This document shows positions 50,826 through 60,294 of a stretch of DNA of 64,000 nucleotides, in pieces. The stretch covers positions 7,477,001 through 7,541,000 of the forward strand of contig NZ_JAUSZH010000001.1 in assembly GCF_030817355.1 (NCBI RefSeq). Direction: 5' to 3'. The translations under genes were made by a program, and so were the position numbers. Position 1 is the stretch's first letter. Every line of letters starts with the position of its first letter. The DNA comes from Streptomyces sp. V1I1 (GTDB lineage Bacteria; Actinomycetota; Actinomycetes; Streptomycetales; Streptomycetaceae). Under the pieces are notes generated by a model, which saw only the letters and a list, made by a program, of their open reading frames with translations, was not told the DNA's origin and searched no databases.

Positions 50826-52263
50826 CCACCTCACGGCCCGTGATGCCGTCGCCCGGGTGACATCCGCCTTCACCGAACTGCCCGTCCCCGAGGGCATGTC
50901 CGCCCCCGACGGCCCCATCGCCTGGCAGGGATACGACGAGCAGCGCGCCCGCGCCGCGAAACGCACCGGCGAACAGGAGTCGGTCGTCTGCGGCACCGGC
51001 CTGGTCGGAGCCACCGAAGCGGTGCTGATCTCCTTCGAGTTCGGCTTCCTGGGCGGGTCCCTGGGCGAGCGGACCGGCGACGGGCTGGAGGCGGCGCAGA
51101 TACATGCGCGAGAGCGACGGCTGCCCGTCGTCTCGCTGATCGCTACCGGCGGCAGCCGGATGCAGGAGGGGATGCGCGCCCTGGCCCAACTCCAGCGCGT
51201 GGCACGGCAGTCCGCACTGACCCGCGCCGCCGGGCTGGCGCAGGTCGCGGTGGTGCGCGACCCGACGACGGGCGGCGGCTGGGCGACACCGGGCGCGGGC
51301 GCGGACGTGATCCTGGCGCTGCCCGGCGCCCAGATCGGCTTCGCCGGCTCGCGCGTACGCCCGACGGAGGCGGATCCGCACGCGTACACCGCGGAGGCGC
51401 AATGGGCGGCGGGCCATGTCGACGCGGTGGTGCGGCAGGAGGAGCTGCCCGTGACGCTGGAACGGTGGCTGAGGCTGCTGACCGACGGTTCCTCGACGCC
51501 GATGACAGGCGGTTCCTCAACGCCGCTGCCCGCCGCGTCCGATGCCGCCGGGCGCCCGCCGGCCGCAGGCCAGGCCGCCGAGTCCAGCCACTTCCTCCAA
51601 CCCGCGCCGCCGCCCCGGGCCCTGGGCCGTGCCGGGCTCCCCGCCACCGGCTGGGACGCGGTGCTCCAGGCCCGTTCCCCCGGCCGGCCCCGCGCCGCCG
51701 CCTATCTCGACGCGTACTTCGAGAGCCGCGAGTCGATCAACGGCGACCGCTGCGGAGGTGTCGACCCCGGGATGCTCTGCGGCTTCGGCCTGCGCGAGGG
51801 CCGGACCATCGCGTACGCCGCCCAGTGCGGCACCCCCACACTCCCGGCCGGCTACCGCACCGCGGCCCGGTTGATCCGCCTGGCCGACCGGCTGTCCGTC
51901 CCGGTGCTCACCCTGATCGACACACCGGGCGCCGCCAATGACGCCGACGCGGAACGCGCGGGAGCGGGCGCCTCCATCGCGGACCTGTTCGGCGCCGTGG
52001 CCACCGCCCGCGTGCCGGTCACCAGCCTGCTGATCGGCGAGGGCGGCTCCGGCGGCGCACTCGCGCTCGCCGCACCCCGCAACACCTGGGTCACGCCGGA
52101 CAGTTACTTCTCCGTCATCGCCCCGGAGCTGGCCGCAGCGATCCTCAAACGCGGGCCCGATGCGACTCGCGCGACGGCCGACCAGCTTCGCCTGCGCCCG
52201 CAGGACCTCGTGGAGCTGGGCATCGCACGTGGCATCGTGCCCCGGGAGGCCCCGGCAGGTTAG
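50818..52263 (+). CDS. Fused carboxyltransferase (AccD-AccA-like) subunit
   Basis: A 481-aa protein with two crotonase-like halves of acyl-CoA carboxyltransferase. The N-half has GYDEQRARAAKRTGEQESVV, LISFEFGFLGGSLGERTGD and LIATGGSRMQEGMRALAQL. The C-half has LTLIDTPGAANDADAERAGA and LLIGEGGSGGALALAAP. The halves are joined by a Ser/Thr/Pro/Ala-rich linker (~222-260) containing a short internal duplication (GSSTP twice). Next to matB it presumably acts on malonyl-CoA or carboxylates an acyl-CoA; no biotin carboxylase or carrier is in the window. It overlaps matB by 8 nt and meets lacI stop to stop. Confidence 0.87.
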   Translation: MADHLTARDAVARVTSAFTELPVPEGMSAPDGPIAWQGYDEQRARAAKRTGEQESVVCGTGLVGATEAVLISFEFGFLGGSLGERTGDGLEAAQIHARERRLPVVSLIATGGSRMQEGMRALAQLQRVARQSALTRAAGLAQVAVVRDPTTGGGWATPGAGADVILALPGAQIGFAGSRVRPTEADPHAYTAEAQWAAGHVDAVVRQEELPVTLERWLRLLTDGSSTPMTGGSSTPLPAASDAAGRPPAAGQAAESSHFLQPAPPPRALGRAGLPATGWDAVLQARSPGRPRAAAYLDAYFESRESINGDRCGGVDPGMLCGFGLREGRTIAYAAQCGTPTLPAGYRTAARLIRLADRLSVPVLTLIDTPGAANDADAERAGAGASIADLFGAVATARVPVTSLLIGEGGSGGALALAAPRNTWVTPDSYFSVIAPELAAAILKRGPDATRATADQLRLRPQDLVELGIARGIVPREAPAG

Positions 52264-53336
52264 TCGCTACCCGTCGGCGCTGTGCTCTCGCGCTCGATGA
52301 GCTGGGGGAGAGGTACCTGGACGGCCCGGGCCGCGCCGCCGTCGAGCAGCGCGGTCAGCTCCTGCGCGGCGATCCGCCCGAAGGCGATCGTGTCCCGGGA
52401 GAGCGCGGTCAGCCAGGGGTGGACCATCCGGCACAGGACCGAGTCCTCCCACGAGACGATCGACACATCGCCGGGGACGGACAGGCCGAGGCCCGCCGTC
52501 ACGGTCGCTCCGGCCGCGGCCATCACATCGTTGTCGTAGATGAGCGCCGTGGGCGCCGAGTCACCCGCCAGCACCCGGCGGGTGACCGCGGCGCCCTCCG
52601 TGTCGGAGTAGTCCGTGGTGACCGAGTGGACCTCGGTCAGTCCGCGCCGGCCGGCCTCGGCGCGCAGGGAGCGGATGCGCCGGTCGGTGTGGGCGAGTGA
52701 GGGCAGACCGGCGATGTGCACGATGCGCCGGTGGCCCAGGTCGTAGAGCCGGCCGACGATGGAGGCCATCGCCCCGGTGTCGTCGGCGCGCACCTGAGAG
52801 AGATTGGGATGCTCGTCCGGCAGCCCGCCGATGACGACGCCGGGGAGCCCCAGTTCCTCCAGGAGCTCAGGGCGTGGGTCGTCGGTGCGGGGGTCCACCA
52901 CCAGGACTCCGTCGACCCGGTGCTCGGCCCACCAGCGCCGGTAGACGGCGCATTCGGCCGCCACATCGTCCACCACCTGGAAGAGCAGACCCAGTTGACG
53001 CTCCGCCAGGACTTCCTGGATGCCCGAGATCAGCTGCAGGAAGAACGAGTCCACACCCAGGGTGGTGGCCGGCCGCGCCACCACCAGGCCGACGGTCGCC
53101 GCGCCTTCGCCGGACAGCGCGCGGGCGGCCGTGCTCGGCCGCCAGCCCAGTTGCTCGGCGACCCGGCGGATCCGGTCGCGGGTGATCTCCGAGACGCCCG
53201 GGCGGTCGTTGAGCGCGAAGGACACGGCGCTCTCCGACACACCGGCGCGCTGGGCGATGTCCTTCATCGTCGGGCGGCGCACCGGGGCGCGCCTGGCCGG
53301 CGAGGTGTCCTTGCCGGAGGGGGTATTCGCTGCCAC
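52260..53336 (-). CDS. LacI family transcriptional regulator
   Basis: A 358-aa regulator. The helix-turn-helix MKDIAQRAGVSESAVSFALN and the hinge helix TAARALSG are typical LacI. The periplasmic-binding-like core includes VVIGGLPDEHPNLSQVRADD and LIYDNDVMAAAGA. The frame is open to 53393, but that ATG lies in an operator half-site. The GTG at 53336 with AAAAGGGG upstream is better. Divergent from the sugar importer/glycosidase operon. Three copies of the half-site TAATGCGC (or its complement) lie between the two, so it should repress both itself and the operon and respond to an N-glycan-derived sugar (inference). Confidence 0.92.
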   Translation of the reverse strand: MAANTPSGKDTSPARRAPVRRPTMKDIAQRAGVSESAVSFALNDRPGVSEITRDRIRRVAEQLGWRPSTAARALSGEGAATVGLVVARPATTLGVDSFFLQLISGIQEVLAERQLGLLFQVVDDVAAECAVYRRWWAEHRVDGVLVVDPRTDDPRPELLEELGLPGVVIGGLPDEHPNLSQVRADDTGAMASIVGRLYDLGHRRIVHIAGLPSLAHTDRRIRSLRAEAGRRGLTEVHSVTTDYSDTEGAAVTRRVLAGDSAPTALIYDNDVMAAAGATVTAGLGLSVPGDVSIVSWEDSVLCRMVHPWLTALSRDTIAFGRIAAQELTALLDGGAARAVQVPLPQLIERESTAPTGSD

Positions 53337-53358
53337 CCGTGCCCCTTTTCGCTGCGTA

Positions 53359-53461
53359 CTAATGCGCTTGAGCACCTGCACTCTAAAGCGCATTAGCTGA
53401 TCACGGCAAGCGACTGTCGATAATGCTCTGACCTGCGCTAATACTCATGGCTGCGCATTAG
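53359..53461. promoter_or_regulatory. LacI operator cluster
   Basis: TAATGCGC at 53361-53368 and its complement GCGCATTA at 53388-53395 are the core of a perfect 11-bp inverted repeat (arms 53359-53369 and 53386-53396, 16 nt apart). A third copy GCGCATTA is at 53453-53460, and a near copy TAATGCTC at 53421-53428. They sit between lacI and the binding-protein gene and bracket both promoters. Confidence 0.7.
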
Positions 53462-53545
53462 TTGACGCGAATGTCTTGACTTCCCCGGCGGTTCGCTTGC
53501 AAGGTCTGCTGGCGTAACCAGGTCCGAGCAAAGGAGCCGATCACC

Positions 53546-54832
53546 GTGCGCATCCCCCGAAGGGCACTCGCCGCTGCCGTCGTCGTCGCCACCGCCCTGC
53601 CGCTCAGCGCCTGCGGCGGCGGATCGGAAGCCGGCTCGTCCGACGCCTCCGGCAAGGTCGAAGGGAAGATCACCTTCCAGACGTGGAATCTGCAGGCCAA
53701 CTTCAAGGACTACTTCAACGGCTTGATCGCGGACTTCGAGAAGAAGTACCCGGGCACCGACGTCAAGTGGGTCGACCGGCCGGCCGAGGGCTACGCCGAC
53801 AAGATCAGCGCCGATGCCGCGGGCGGCACCCTGCCCGACGTGGTCAACGTCTCCCCGGACCTGGTGGCGCCGCTCGCCAAGGCCGGACTCGCGCTCGACC
53901 TCGACAAAGCGGCGGCGCAGTACAAGAAGGAGTATCTGCCAGGTGCGTGGGCGAGCCATCAGATACCTGGCATGGAGGGCACATACGCCTTCCCCTGGTA
54001 CCTCAACACCGGCCCGCTCTTCTACAACAAGCGGCTCTTCAAGGAGGCCGGGCTCGACGCGGAGAAGCCCCCGGCGACGTACGACGAAGTCTTCGACTCC
54101 GGGCTGAAGCTCGCCGAGAAGAGCAAGGGCAAGATCGCGACCCTGGCGAACGTGCCCACCATCGAGGACTTCGGCCGCTACGGTGTCCAGCTGACGAACA
54201 AGGAAGGCACCGGCTTCGCCTTCAACGATGCCAAGGGCGTCGAACTCCTCACCCGCTACAAGGAGTTGTACGACGCCAAGGCGCTCGACGGGCAGGCGCT
54301 GACCGCGACCCCCGAGTCCGCCGGCAAGAAGTTCCTCACCGAGGCCGTCGCGATGAACCCGGGCAGCGCGCTGGACCTCGGCAACTTCAAGAAGCAGGCG
54401 CCGAGCCTCTACAAGAACATCGGCATCACGGACCAGATCAGCAGCACCGGCAAGGCCAATATGTACGTCATGGGCGTGATGGTGAACTCCCGGTCCAAGC
54501 AGAAGCCCGCCGCCGTCGCCTTCGCCCACTTCGTGACCGACGCGACCCGCCAGATGGAGTTCGCGAAGAAGGTCGCCATCTTCCCGAGCACCGCGGGCTC
54601 CCTCGACGACCCGTACTTCACCAAGGAGGACGGTACCGACGAGACGCGTGTCCGTATCGCAGCCGCCAAGTCGCTGAAGACCGCGGTCAATTACACGCCC
54701 GTGCTGTTCAGCGACCAGATGAAGACCGAACTGCGCAATGAGGTGGCCAAGGCGCTGCAGGGCAAGGAGAGCCCAAAGGAAGCGCTTGACAACGCTGTCA
54801 AGGCCTGTGACCGGCTGCTGCAGCAGAGCTGA
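53546..54832 (+). CDS. Sugar ABC transporter substrate-binding lipoprotein
   Basis: A 428-aa lipoprotein. The signal peptide AAAVVVATALPLSAC ends in the lipobox LSAC with Gly/Ser following. The mature part is a family 1-type sugar-binding protein (ITFQTWNLQANFKDY, FEKKYPGTDVKWVD, YAFPWYLNTGPLFYNKRLF). It should capture oligosaccharide released by the exported GH85 enzyme. GTG start at 53546 with AAAGGAG. First gene of the operon under the LacI sites. No ATPase gene is nearby; such importers in Streptomyces generally use the shared MsiK ATPase. Confidence 0.92.
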   Translation: MRIPRRALAAAVVVATALPLSACGGGSEAGSSDASGKVEGKITFQTWNLQANFKDYFNGLIADFEKKYPGTDVKWVDRPAEGYADKISADAAGGTLPDVVNVSPDLVAPLAKAGLALDLDKAAAQYKKEYLPGAWASHQIPGMEGTYAFPWYLNTGPLFYNKRLFKEAGLDAEKPPATYDEVFDSGLKLAEKSKGKIATLANVPTIEDFGRYGVQLTNKEGTGFAFNDAKGVELLTRYKELYDAKALDGQALTATPESAGKKFLTEAVAMNPGSALDLGNFKKQAPSLYKNIGITDQISSTGKANMYVMGVMVNSRSKQKPAAVAFAHFVTDATRQMEFAKKVAIFPSTAGSLDDPYFTKEDGTDETRVRIAAAKSLKTAVNYTPVLFSDQMKTELRNEVAKALQGKESPKEALDNAVKACDRLLQQS

Positions 54833-54844
54833 GCCGAGTCCGCG

Positions 54845-55825
54845 ATGAAGACCCCCACGACGCCCACCGCCTCCACGGCGATCTCGTCGGAGATCACCAC
54901 GGCGGGTCAGTCGGCCTCGAGCCTCGGCTCCGACGGCCGCCGGCTCGCCCGCGGGATCAGGCGCCATCTGCCGTCCAGCCCCTGGCTGTTCGCCGCGCCC
55001 GGCATCCTGATCGTCGGCGCCTTCAGCCTTTATCCGTTCTTCAGCACCTTGGTCAACGCCTTCACGGACCGGCGGACCCTGGTCCCCGGCGAGTACGTGG
55101 GCTTCGCCAACTTCGAGGAACTGATCCACGACGAAATGTTCTGGATCGGGCTGCGCAACAGCACTTTGTACGTCCTCGGTGTCGTCCCCGCCCTGGTGAT
55201 CCTGCCGCTGCTGCTCGCGCTGCTCGTCCAGCGCCACATCCCCGGCATCACCTTCTTCCGCTCGGCCTTCTACACCCCGGTCGTGGCCTCCATCGTCGTG
55301 GTCGGCCTGATCTGGGTGTGGATGCTCGACGACCGAGGGTTGATCAACTCGCTGCTGGACGCGGTGGGTGTCGGCAAGGTCGGCTTCCTCAGCGACCAGT
55401 GGCTGCTGCTGTGCAGCGCGATGGCGGTCACGGTCTGGAAGGGCCTCGGCTACTACATGATCATTTATCTGGCCGCGCTGGCCAATGTCCCGCGCGAGCT
55501 GCACGAGGCCGCCGCGGTCGACGGAGCCGGCCCCGTACGCCGCTTCTTCACCGTCACCGTCCCCGCCGTCCGCTCCACCATGGTCCTCGTCGGGGCGCTC
55601 TCCTCGGTCGCCGCCTTCAAGGTGTTCTCCGAGGTCTATCTGATGGCGGGACCCAGCGGCGGCCCGGCGGGCCAGGACACCACGCTCGTGATGCTCGTCC
55701 AGCGCGTCGGCACCGGACTGACCGGCCGCGTCGGATACGCCTCAGCCATCTCGGTCGTCGTCTTCGTCGTCACCGTCGCGCTGATGCTGCTGGTGCTCCG
55801 CGCCGACCGCAAGGAGGACGCGTGA
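54845..55825 (+). CDS. Sugar ABC transporter permease 1
   Basis: A 326-aa MalF-like permease with a ~45-residue N-terminal cytoplasmic tail and six transmembrane helices. The ATPase-docking EAA loop is LHEAAAVDGAGPVRRFFTVT. WLFAAPGILIVGAFSLYPFF is the first helix. The ATG at 54845 has only a weak GAG upstream; 12 nt separate it from the binding-protein stop. Partner of the next gene (GTGA overlap). Confidence 0.9.
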   Translation: MKTPTTPTASTAISSEITTAGQSASSLGSDGRRLARGIRRHLPSSPWLFAAPGILIVGAFSLYPFFSTLVNAFTDRRTLVPGEYVGFANFEELIHDEMFWIGLRNSTLYVLGVVPALVILPLLLALLVQRHIPGITFFRSAFYTPVVASIVVVGLIWVWMLDDRGLINSLLDAVGVGKVGFLSDQWLLLCSAMAVTVWKGLGYYMIIYLAALANVPRELHEAAAVDGAGPVRRFFTVTVPAVRSTMVLVGALSSVAAFKVFSEVYLMAGPSGGPAGQDTTLVMLVQRVGTGLTGRVGYASAISVVVFVVTVALMLLVLRADRKEDA

Positions 55826-56682
55826 AGACCGTCACGATCAACGACGGCGACGGCAGGCGTATCCCCGGCTGGCAGCTCGTACTGCGATACGTACTTCTGC
55901 TCGCCGTTCTGGCGCTGACCGTCGGGCCCTTCCTGTGGCAGCTGTCCACCTCGCTCAAGGGCCCGCACGAGGACATCTTCAGCTCGCCGCCGAAGTTCCT
56001 GCCGAGCGATCCGACACTCGGCAATTACACACGCGTCGCCCACACCATCCCGGTCTGGGACTACGCGCTGAACTCCCTCAAGGTCGCCTCCGCCAATGTG
56101 CTGACCAATTGCGTCGGCGCCTCGCTGGCCGGCTATGCACTGGCCCGGATGCGCTACCGCGGCCGCCGGGCCGCCACCCTGGCGTTCATCCTCGCGATGC
56201 TCGTACCGGTGGAGGGCATCATCATCGCCCAGTTCACGACTATGCGGGACCTCGGCCTGAACAACACTCTGATCGCCGTGCTGCTGCCCGGCTGCATAGC
56301 CGCGATGAACGTACTGCTGATGCGCAACGCCTTCCTCAACCTCCCCTACGAGGTGGAGGAGGCGGCCTTCGTCGACGGTGCCAATGCCTGGCAGCGGTTC
56401 GTCAGGATCGCCCTGCCCTCGGTCAAAGGCACCCTCGCCGTGGTCGCGATCTTCGCCTTCATGGGCGCCTGGGACGACTTCCTGTGGCCCCTGATCGTGC
56501 TGAGCGACCCCGAGAGCTTCACGCTGACCATCGGCCTCAACTATCTGCACGGCACCTTCGCCAACGACGAACGCCTCGTCGCCGCCGGCACGATCATCGC
56601 CGTACTCCCGCTGATCATCCTCTTCGCCTGCCTGCAGCGTTTCTTCTTCCGCGGCGTCGGCGAGGGCGCGGTCAAGGGCTGA
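55822..56682 (+). CDS. Sugar ABC transporter permease 2
   Basis: A 286-aa MalG-like permease: six transmembrane helices and the EAA loop VEEAAFVDGANAWQRFVRIA. GTG start at 55822 with AAGGAGG upstream, overlapping the permease 1 stop (GTGA). Forms the membrane channel with permease 1 for the oligosaccharide bound by the lipoprotein. Confidence 0.92.
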   Translation: MKTVTINDGDGRRIPGWQLVLRYVLLLAVLALTVGPFLWQLSTSLKGPHEDIFSSPPKFLPSDPTLGNYTRVAHTIPVWDYALNSLKVASANVLTNCVGASLAGYALARMRYRGRRAATLAFILAMLVPVEGIIIAQFTTMRDLGLNNTLIAVLLPGCIAAMNVLLMRNAFLNLPYEVEEAAFVDGANAWQRFVRIALPSVKGTLAVVAIFAFMGAWDDFLWPLIVLSDPESFTLTIGLNYLHGTFANDERLVAAGTIIAVLPLIILFACLQRFFFRGVGEGAVKG

Positions 56683-56747
56683 CCCGCCCCGCACCCCACC
56701 GCCCCCTCGCACTTCACCGCTCCAGAGAACCAGGACACCCCTTCCGT

Positions 56748-58004
56748 ATGAGCTCTTCCGGTCCGCGCTTCGGCGCCAACTACACGCCCAGCCAGGGCTG
56801 GTTCCACCACTGGCTGGACTTCGACATCGACGCCGTACGCGCCGACCTGGACTCGATCGCCGGCCTCGGCCTGGACCACATCCGGGTCTTCCCGCTCTGG
56901 CCGCTCTTCCAGCCCAACCGCACTCTGATCCGCCCGCGCGCCGTCGAACAGCTCGTGCAGCTCGCCGACGCGGCAGCCGAGCGCGGCCTCGACGTCAATG
57001 TGGACGGTCTGCAAGGACACTTGTCGAGCTTCGACTTCCTGCCGGCCTGGACGCAGACCTGGCACCGGCGCAATATCTTCACCGACCCGGATGTCGTCGA
57101 GGGGCAGGTGGAGTATCTGCGTACGCTCGCGGCCGCTCTCGCCGACCGGCCGAACTTCATCGGAATGACCATCGGCAACGAGGTAAACCAGTTCGCGAGC
57201 GGCCCCCACCCCGACCCGGACCGCATCACCCCGGAGCAGGCGGGCAGTTGGCTGCGGCGGCTGCTCGACGCCTGTGAGGAGGGCGCACCCGGCAGGCTCC
57301 ATCTGCACGCCGAGTACGACGCAGCCTGGTACCAGGACGACCAGCCCTTCACGCCCGCCCACTCGGCACGCATCGGTGCGGCGACGGCCGTGCACTCCTG
57401 GGTCTTCAACGGCACCGCCCAGCTCCACGGGCGCGGGGGAGTTGCGACCGAGCACCACGCGGCGTATCTGATCGAGCTCTCCAAGGCGTGGGCGCTCGAC
57501 CCGCACCGGCCGGTGTGGTTGCAGGAGGTCGGCGCGCCCGCGCCACTCGTCCCCGCCGAGCACGCCGCCGCCTTCACCGAGGCGACCGTGGCGACCGCGC
57601 TGGACTGCCCGGACGTGTGGGGCGTCACCTGGTGGTGCTCCCACGACGTGTCGCGCTCGCTCGCCGACTTCCCCGAACTCGAGTACAGCCTCGGCCTGTT
57701 GACCAACGACCGGCAGGTGAAACCGGCCGGCCGCTCGATCGCGCGCATCGCTGAGGAGTGGCGGGGGAAGGAACACCGTCCCGCGCCACGCACCACCGCG
57801 CTCGTCGTCGACACCGGTGACGACGAGACGGCGCCCCAGCGAGCCACCTGCGCACCCGGTGGCGCCTTCTTCGAGGCCTTCGCCCGGCTCACGGCGGAGG
57901 GTGTCCGGCCCACCGCGGTCCTAGCGAGCCGCGCCGAGGACAAGGAGCACCTTGCTGCACGAGGCATCACCGAAGTGGTCACCCCGGGGCAGGTCGGCGC
58001 ATGA
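56748..58004 (+). CDS. GH5-type glycosidase (probable beta-mannosidase of N-glycan core)
   Basis: A 418-aa clan GH-A glycosidase without a signal peptide. The acid/base Glu is in TIGNEVNQF and the nucleophile in WLQEVGAPAPL; IRVFPLWPLFQPN and LDVNVDGLQGHLSSFD are the early strands. Cytoplasmic GH5 enzymes of subfamily 18 beside GH85 and GH38 genes are reported to hydrolyse Man-beta-1,4-GlcNAc, the N-glycan core disaccharide (from memory), and that role fits. The final ~75 residues (ALVVDTGDDETAPQ...) form an extra small domain. The ribosome binding site is weak. A hairpin-rich intergenic repeat separates it from the GH85 gene. Confidence 0.85.
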   Translation: MSSSGPRFGANYTPSQGWFHHWLDFDIDAVRADLDSIAGLGLDHIRVFPLWPLFQPNRTLIRPRAVEQLVQLADAAAERGLDVNVDGLQGHLSSFDFLPAWTQTWHRRNIFTDPDVVEGQVEYLRTLAAALADRPNFIGMTIGNEVNQFASGPHPDPDRITPEQAGSWLRRLLDACEEGAPGRLHLHAEYDAAWYQDDQPFTPAHSARIGAATAVHSWVFNGTAQLHGRGGVATEHHAAYLIELSKAWALDPHRPVWLQEVGAPAPLVPAEHAAAFTEATVATALDCPDVWGVTWWCSHDVSRSLADFPELEYSLGLLTNDRQVKPAGRSIARIAEEWRGKEHRPAPRTTALVVDTGDDETAPQRATCAPGGAFFEAFARLTAEGVRPTAVLASRAEDKEHLAARGITEVVTPGQVGA

Positions 58005-58032
58005 CCTTTCCCCTACCCGCCCCTTCCCGAAC

Positions 58033-58220
58033 CGGGGGCAAGCCCCCAGACCCGCCCCCTACGCCCTGCGGGCGTGGGGGGACCCCCAGCACGCCCTTCG
58101 GGCGTTGTCCTCAATCGCCGGACGGGCTTGAATCCCGCCCGTCCGGCGGAAACTCCAGCCCCGTCCCCCCGGACGAAGTCTGGGGGAGATTGAGGCGCGG
58201 GGTCTGGGGCGGAGCCCCAG
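58033..58220. repeat. Streptomyces-type intergenic repeat with multiple hairpins
   Basis: Between GH5 and GH85. Contains GGGGGC-aa-GCCCCC (58035-58048), ACGCCC-TGC-GGGCGT (58061-58075), ACGCCC-TTC-GGGCGT (58091-58105) and a large 12-bp stem CGCCGGACGGGC / GCCCGTCCGGCG (58116-58127 and 58137-58148, 9-nt loop), then GGGGC-GGA-GCCCC near 58207-58219. I recognise the unit as the dispersed intergenic repeat common in Streptomyces genomes. It may terminate or stabilise transcripts. Confidence 0.75.
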
Positions 58221-58239
58221 TCAAGAAACGGAGCACACC

Positions 58240-60264
58240 ATGACGCCCCACCTCAGCCGACGCGCCTTCCTCACCGCATCCGCGGCGGCAGCCGTGACCC
58301 CGGCCCTCCCGCAGGGCACCGCGTCCGCCGCGACAAAGGCGGCCACCGGCGCGCCGTACGCCTCCTACTGGTACCCCGACACGTTCCCCTCCGGTACGCC
58401 GGGCCCGGGCATCACCTGGCGCAGCCTCAAGACCTGGAGGGCCGAGGACGACACGGACCTGGCGTTCAACAGGTCGGCCGTGCCGCTCGCCAAGCGGTTC
58501 ACGCCGACGCCGGTCAACACCACAGCCCGCGGCGGTCAGGCCCGGATCCAGTCCCTCGTCTCCTTCGGGCCCACCTCCAGCAACCCCTCCCAGGGCGCGG
58601 CCACCGCCGACTACTACGCCCTGACCCACTGGTCGTACCTCGATGAGCTGGTCTTCTGGGGCGGTTCGGCCGGGGAGGGCCTGATCCTCGCACCCAACGC
58701 GCCGATCGTGGACGCCGCGCACCGCCACGGTGTGCCCGTAGTCGGCAATGTCTTCCTGCCGCCCGTCGCCTATGGCGGCGATCTGCGCTGGACCCGCGAT
58801 CTTGTCCAGAAGGACCCCTTCGGCAGATTCCCGCTTGCCGAACGGCTCGTCGCACTCGCTGCGGCGTACGGCTTCGACGGCTGGTTCATCAACGCGGAGA
58901 CCGGGGGCGGCAACAGCGCGCTCGCGGCCGACATGCTCGGCTTCGTGAAGGAGCTGAAGTCGCTGAGCACGCCGAAGGGGCTGCGCGTCTGCTGGTACGA
59001 CTCGATGACCGTGAACGGCTCGGTGAGCTGGCAGGGCGCGCTGAACGACCGGAACAAGGCGTTCTTCCAGGCCGCCGACTCCATGTTCGTCGACTTCCGC
59101 TGGTCGCGGTCCAGCCTGGCCTCGTCGGGGCGGGTCGCTCAGCAACTCGGCCGAAGCCGCTATGAGTTGTGGGCCGGGGTCGACGTCGAGGCGAGCGGCT
59201 GGAACAGGTCCGTCGACTGGGACGCCATCATTCCCGAGAACACGGCGGACATCGTCTCGCTGGGCTTCTACCGGCCCGAGTGGACCCGCAACCACCTGCC
59301 TGCCGCCGACCGCACACCGGCCCGGTTCCACGCCGCCGACGACCGGTTCTGGAGCGGGCAGTCGCTCGACCCGTCGCGGCCCACCCCCGGCGACACCTGG
59401 CGGGCCCCGGCACTCGCCGTCGCCGACCGCTCGACCGTGGACACCGTGCCGTTCGCGACCGTCTTCAACACCGGCCACGGACTGCGCTGGTACGAGGGCG
59501 GCAAGGTGACGTCGGACGCGCAGTGGAACCATCTCGGTCTCCAGGACCGCCTGCCGTCCCGCCAGTGGGTCGTACGCACCAACGGCCGGCGCCCCTCGGT
59601 CGCCTATGACTTCGCCGATGCATGGCACGGCGGCAGCAGCCTTCTCGTCGACGGCTCGCTCAACGCGCCCACCACACTGGACCTGTACGCGACCAGGCTG
59701 CCGCTCACCGCTGACACGGTCGTCGAGCTCACCCACCGCGCCGACGCCGGCCGGGTCAACGTCGAACTGGCCGTCGCCGTGGCCGAGCCCTCGGGGCCGG
59801 GCGTGCCGCCGCCGTACACCTATCTCTCGGTGGGCACCCTGGGCCCGGGCAGTGGCTGGACCACCTCGACCGTGCGGCTGACCGGCCTGTCCGGGACCGT
59901 GCGCGCGCTCGGCGTCCGTCTCACGGCGAGCAGCGGACCCGTGAAATGGCGGCTCGGCGCCCTGGCCGTAAGCGACAAGGCCGCCCAGAGCCCCGCCGCC
60001 CCTGCCGAGCTGCGGATCACCGCCGCCACGGGCGGCGACCTGCGGTTCACCTGGCAGGGTGCCCCCGGGGCCGTACGGCACTACACACTGCACCGGCTCC
60101 AGCCGAACGGGACACGGCGCTTCCTCGGCGCAACCTGCCAGCGAGCCTTCTTCGTTCCCGGCCTGAAGCCCGAACAGGGCGAGAAGTCGGCGCGGTTCGA
60201 ACTGCGCGCAGTAGGGGAGCTCTACACCGCATCCACCCCCGCGACCGCCGTCCACCCCTGGTAA
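58240..60264 (+). CDS. Endo-beta-N-acetylglucosaminidase, GH85, Tat-exported
   Basis: A 674-aa exported glycosidase. The N-terminus has a twin-arginine signal (SRRAFLTASAAAAVTP, cleavage near ASA). The GH85 landmarks are WYPDTFPSG, FWGGSAGEGLILAP, the catalytic segment FDGWFINAETGGG (the Glu protonates the N-acetyl-assisted cleavage), CWYDSMTVNGSVSWQ and FYRPEW. The last ~150 residues are beta-sandwich, ending in a fibronectin-III-like domain. Such enzymes cut between the two core GlcNAc residues of N-glycans and free the oligosaccharide for import. The ATG follows CGGAG. Preceded by a hairpin repeat, so it may have its own promoter. Confidence 0.93.
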   Translation: MTPHLSRRAFLTASAAAAVTPALPQGTASAATKAATGAPYASYWYPDTFPSGTPGPGITWRSLKTWRAEDDTDLAFNRSAVPLAKRFTPTPVNTTARGGQARIQSLVSFGPTSSNPSQGAATADYYALTHWSYLDELVFWGGSAGEGLILAPNAPIVDAAHRHGVPVVGNVFLPPVAYGGDLRWTRDLVQKDPFGRFPLAERLVALAAAYGFDGWFINAETGGGNSALAADMLGFVKELKSLSTPKGLRVCWYDSMTVNGSVSWQGALNDRNKAFFQAADSMFVDFRWSRSSLASSGRVAQQLGRSRYELWAGVDVEASGWNRSVDWDAIIPENTADIVSLGFYRPEWTRNHLPAADRTPARFHAADDRFWSGQSLDPSRPTPGDTWRAPALAVADRSTVDTVPFATVFNTGHGLRWYEGGKVTSDAQWNHLGLQDRLPSRQWVVRTNGRRPSVAYDFADAWHGGSSLLVDGSLNAPTTLDLYATRLPLTADTVVELTHRADAGRVNVELAVAVAEPSGPGVPPPYTYLSVGTLGPGSGWTTSTVRLTGLSGTVRALGVRLTASSGPVKWRLGALAVSDKAAQSPAAPAELRITAATGGDLRFTWQGAPGAVRHYTLHRLQPNGTRRFLGATCQRAFFVPGLKPEQGEKSARFELRAVGELYTASTPATAVHPW

Positions 60265-60294
60265 CCACCACCGAAACCCACGGAGCAGCCCCGC

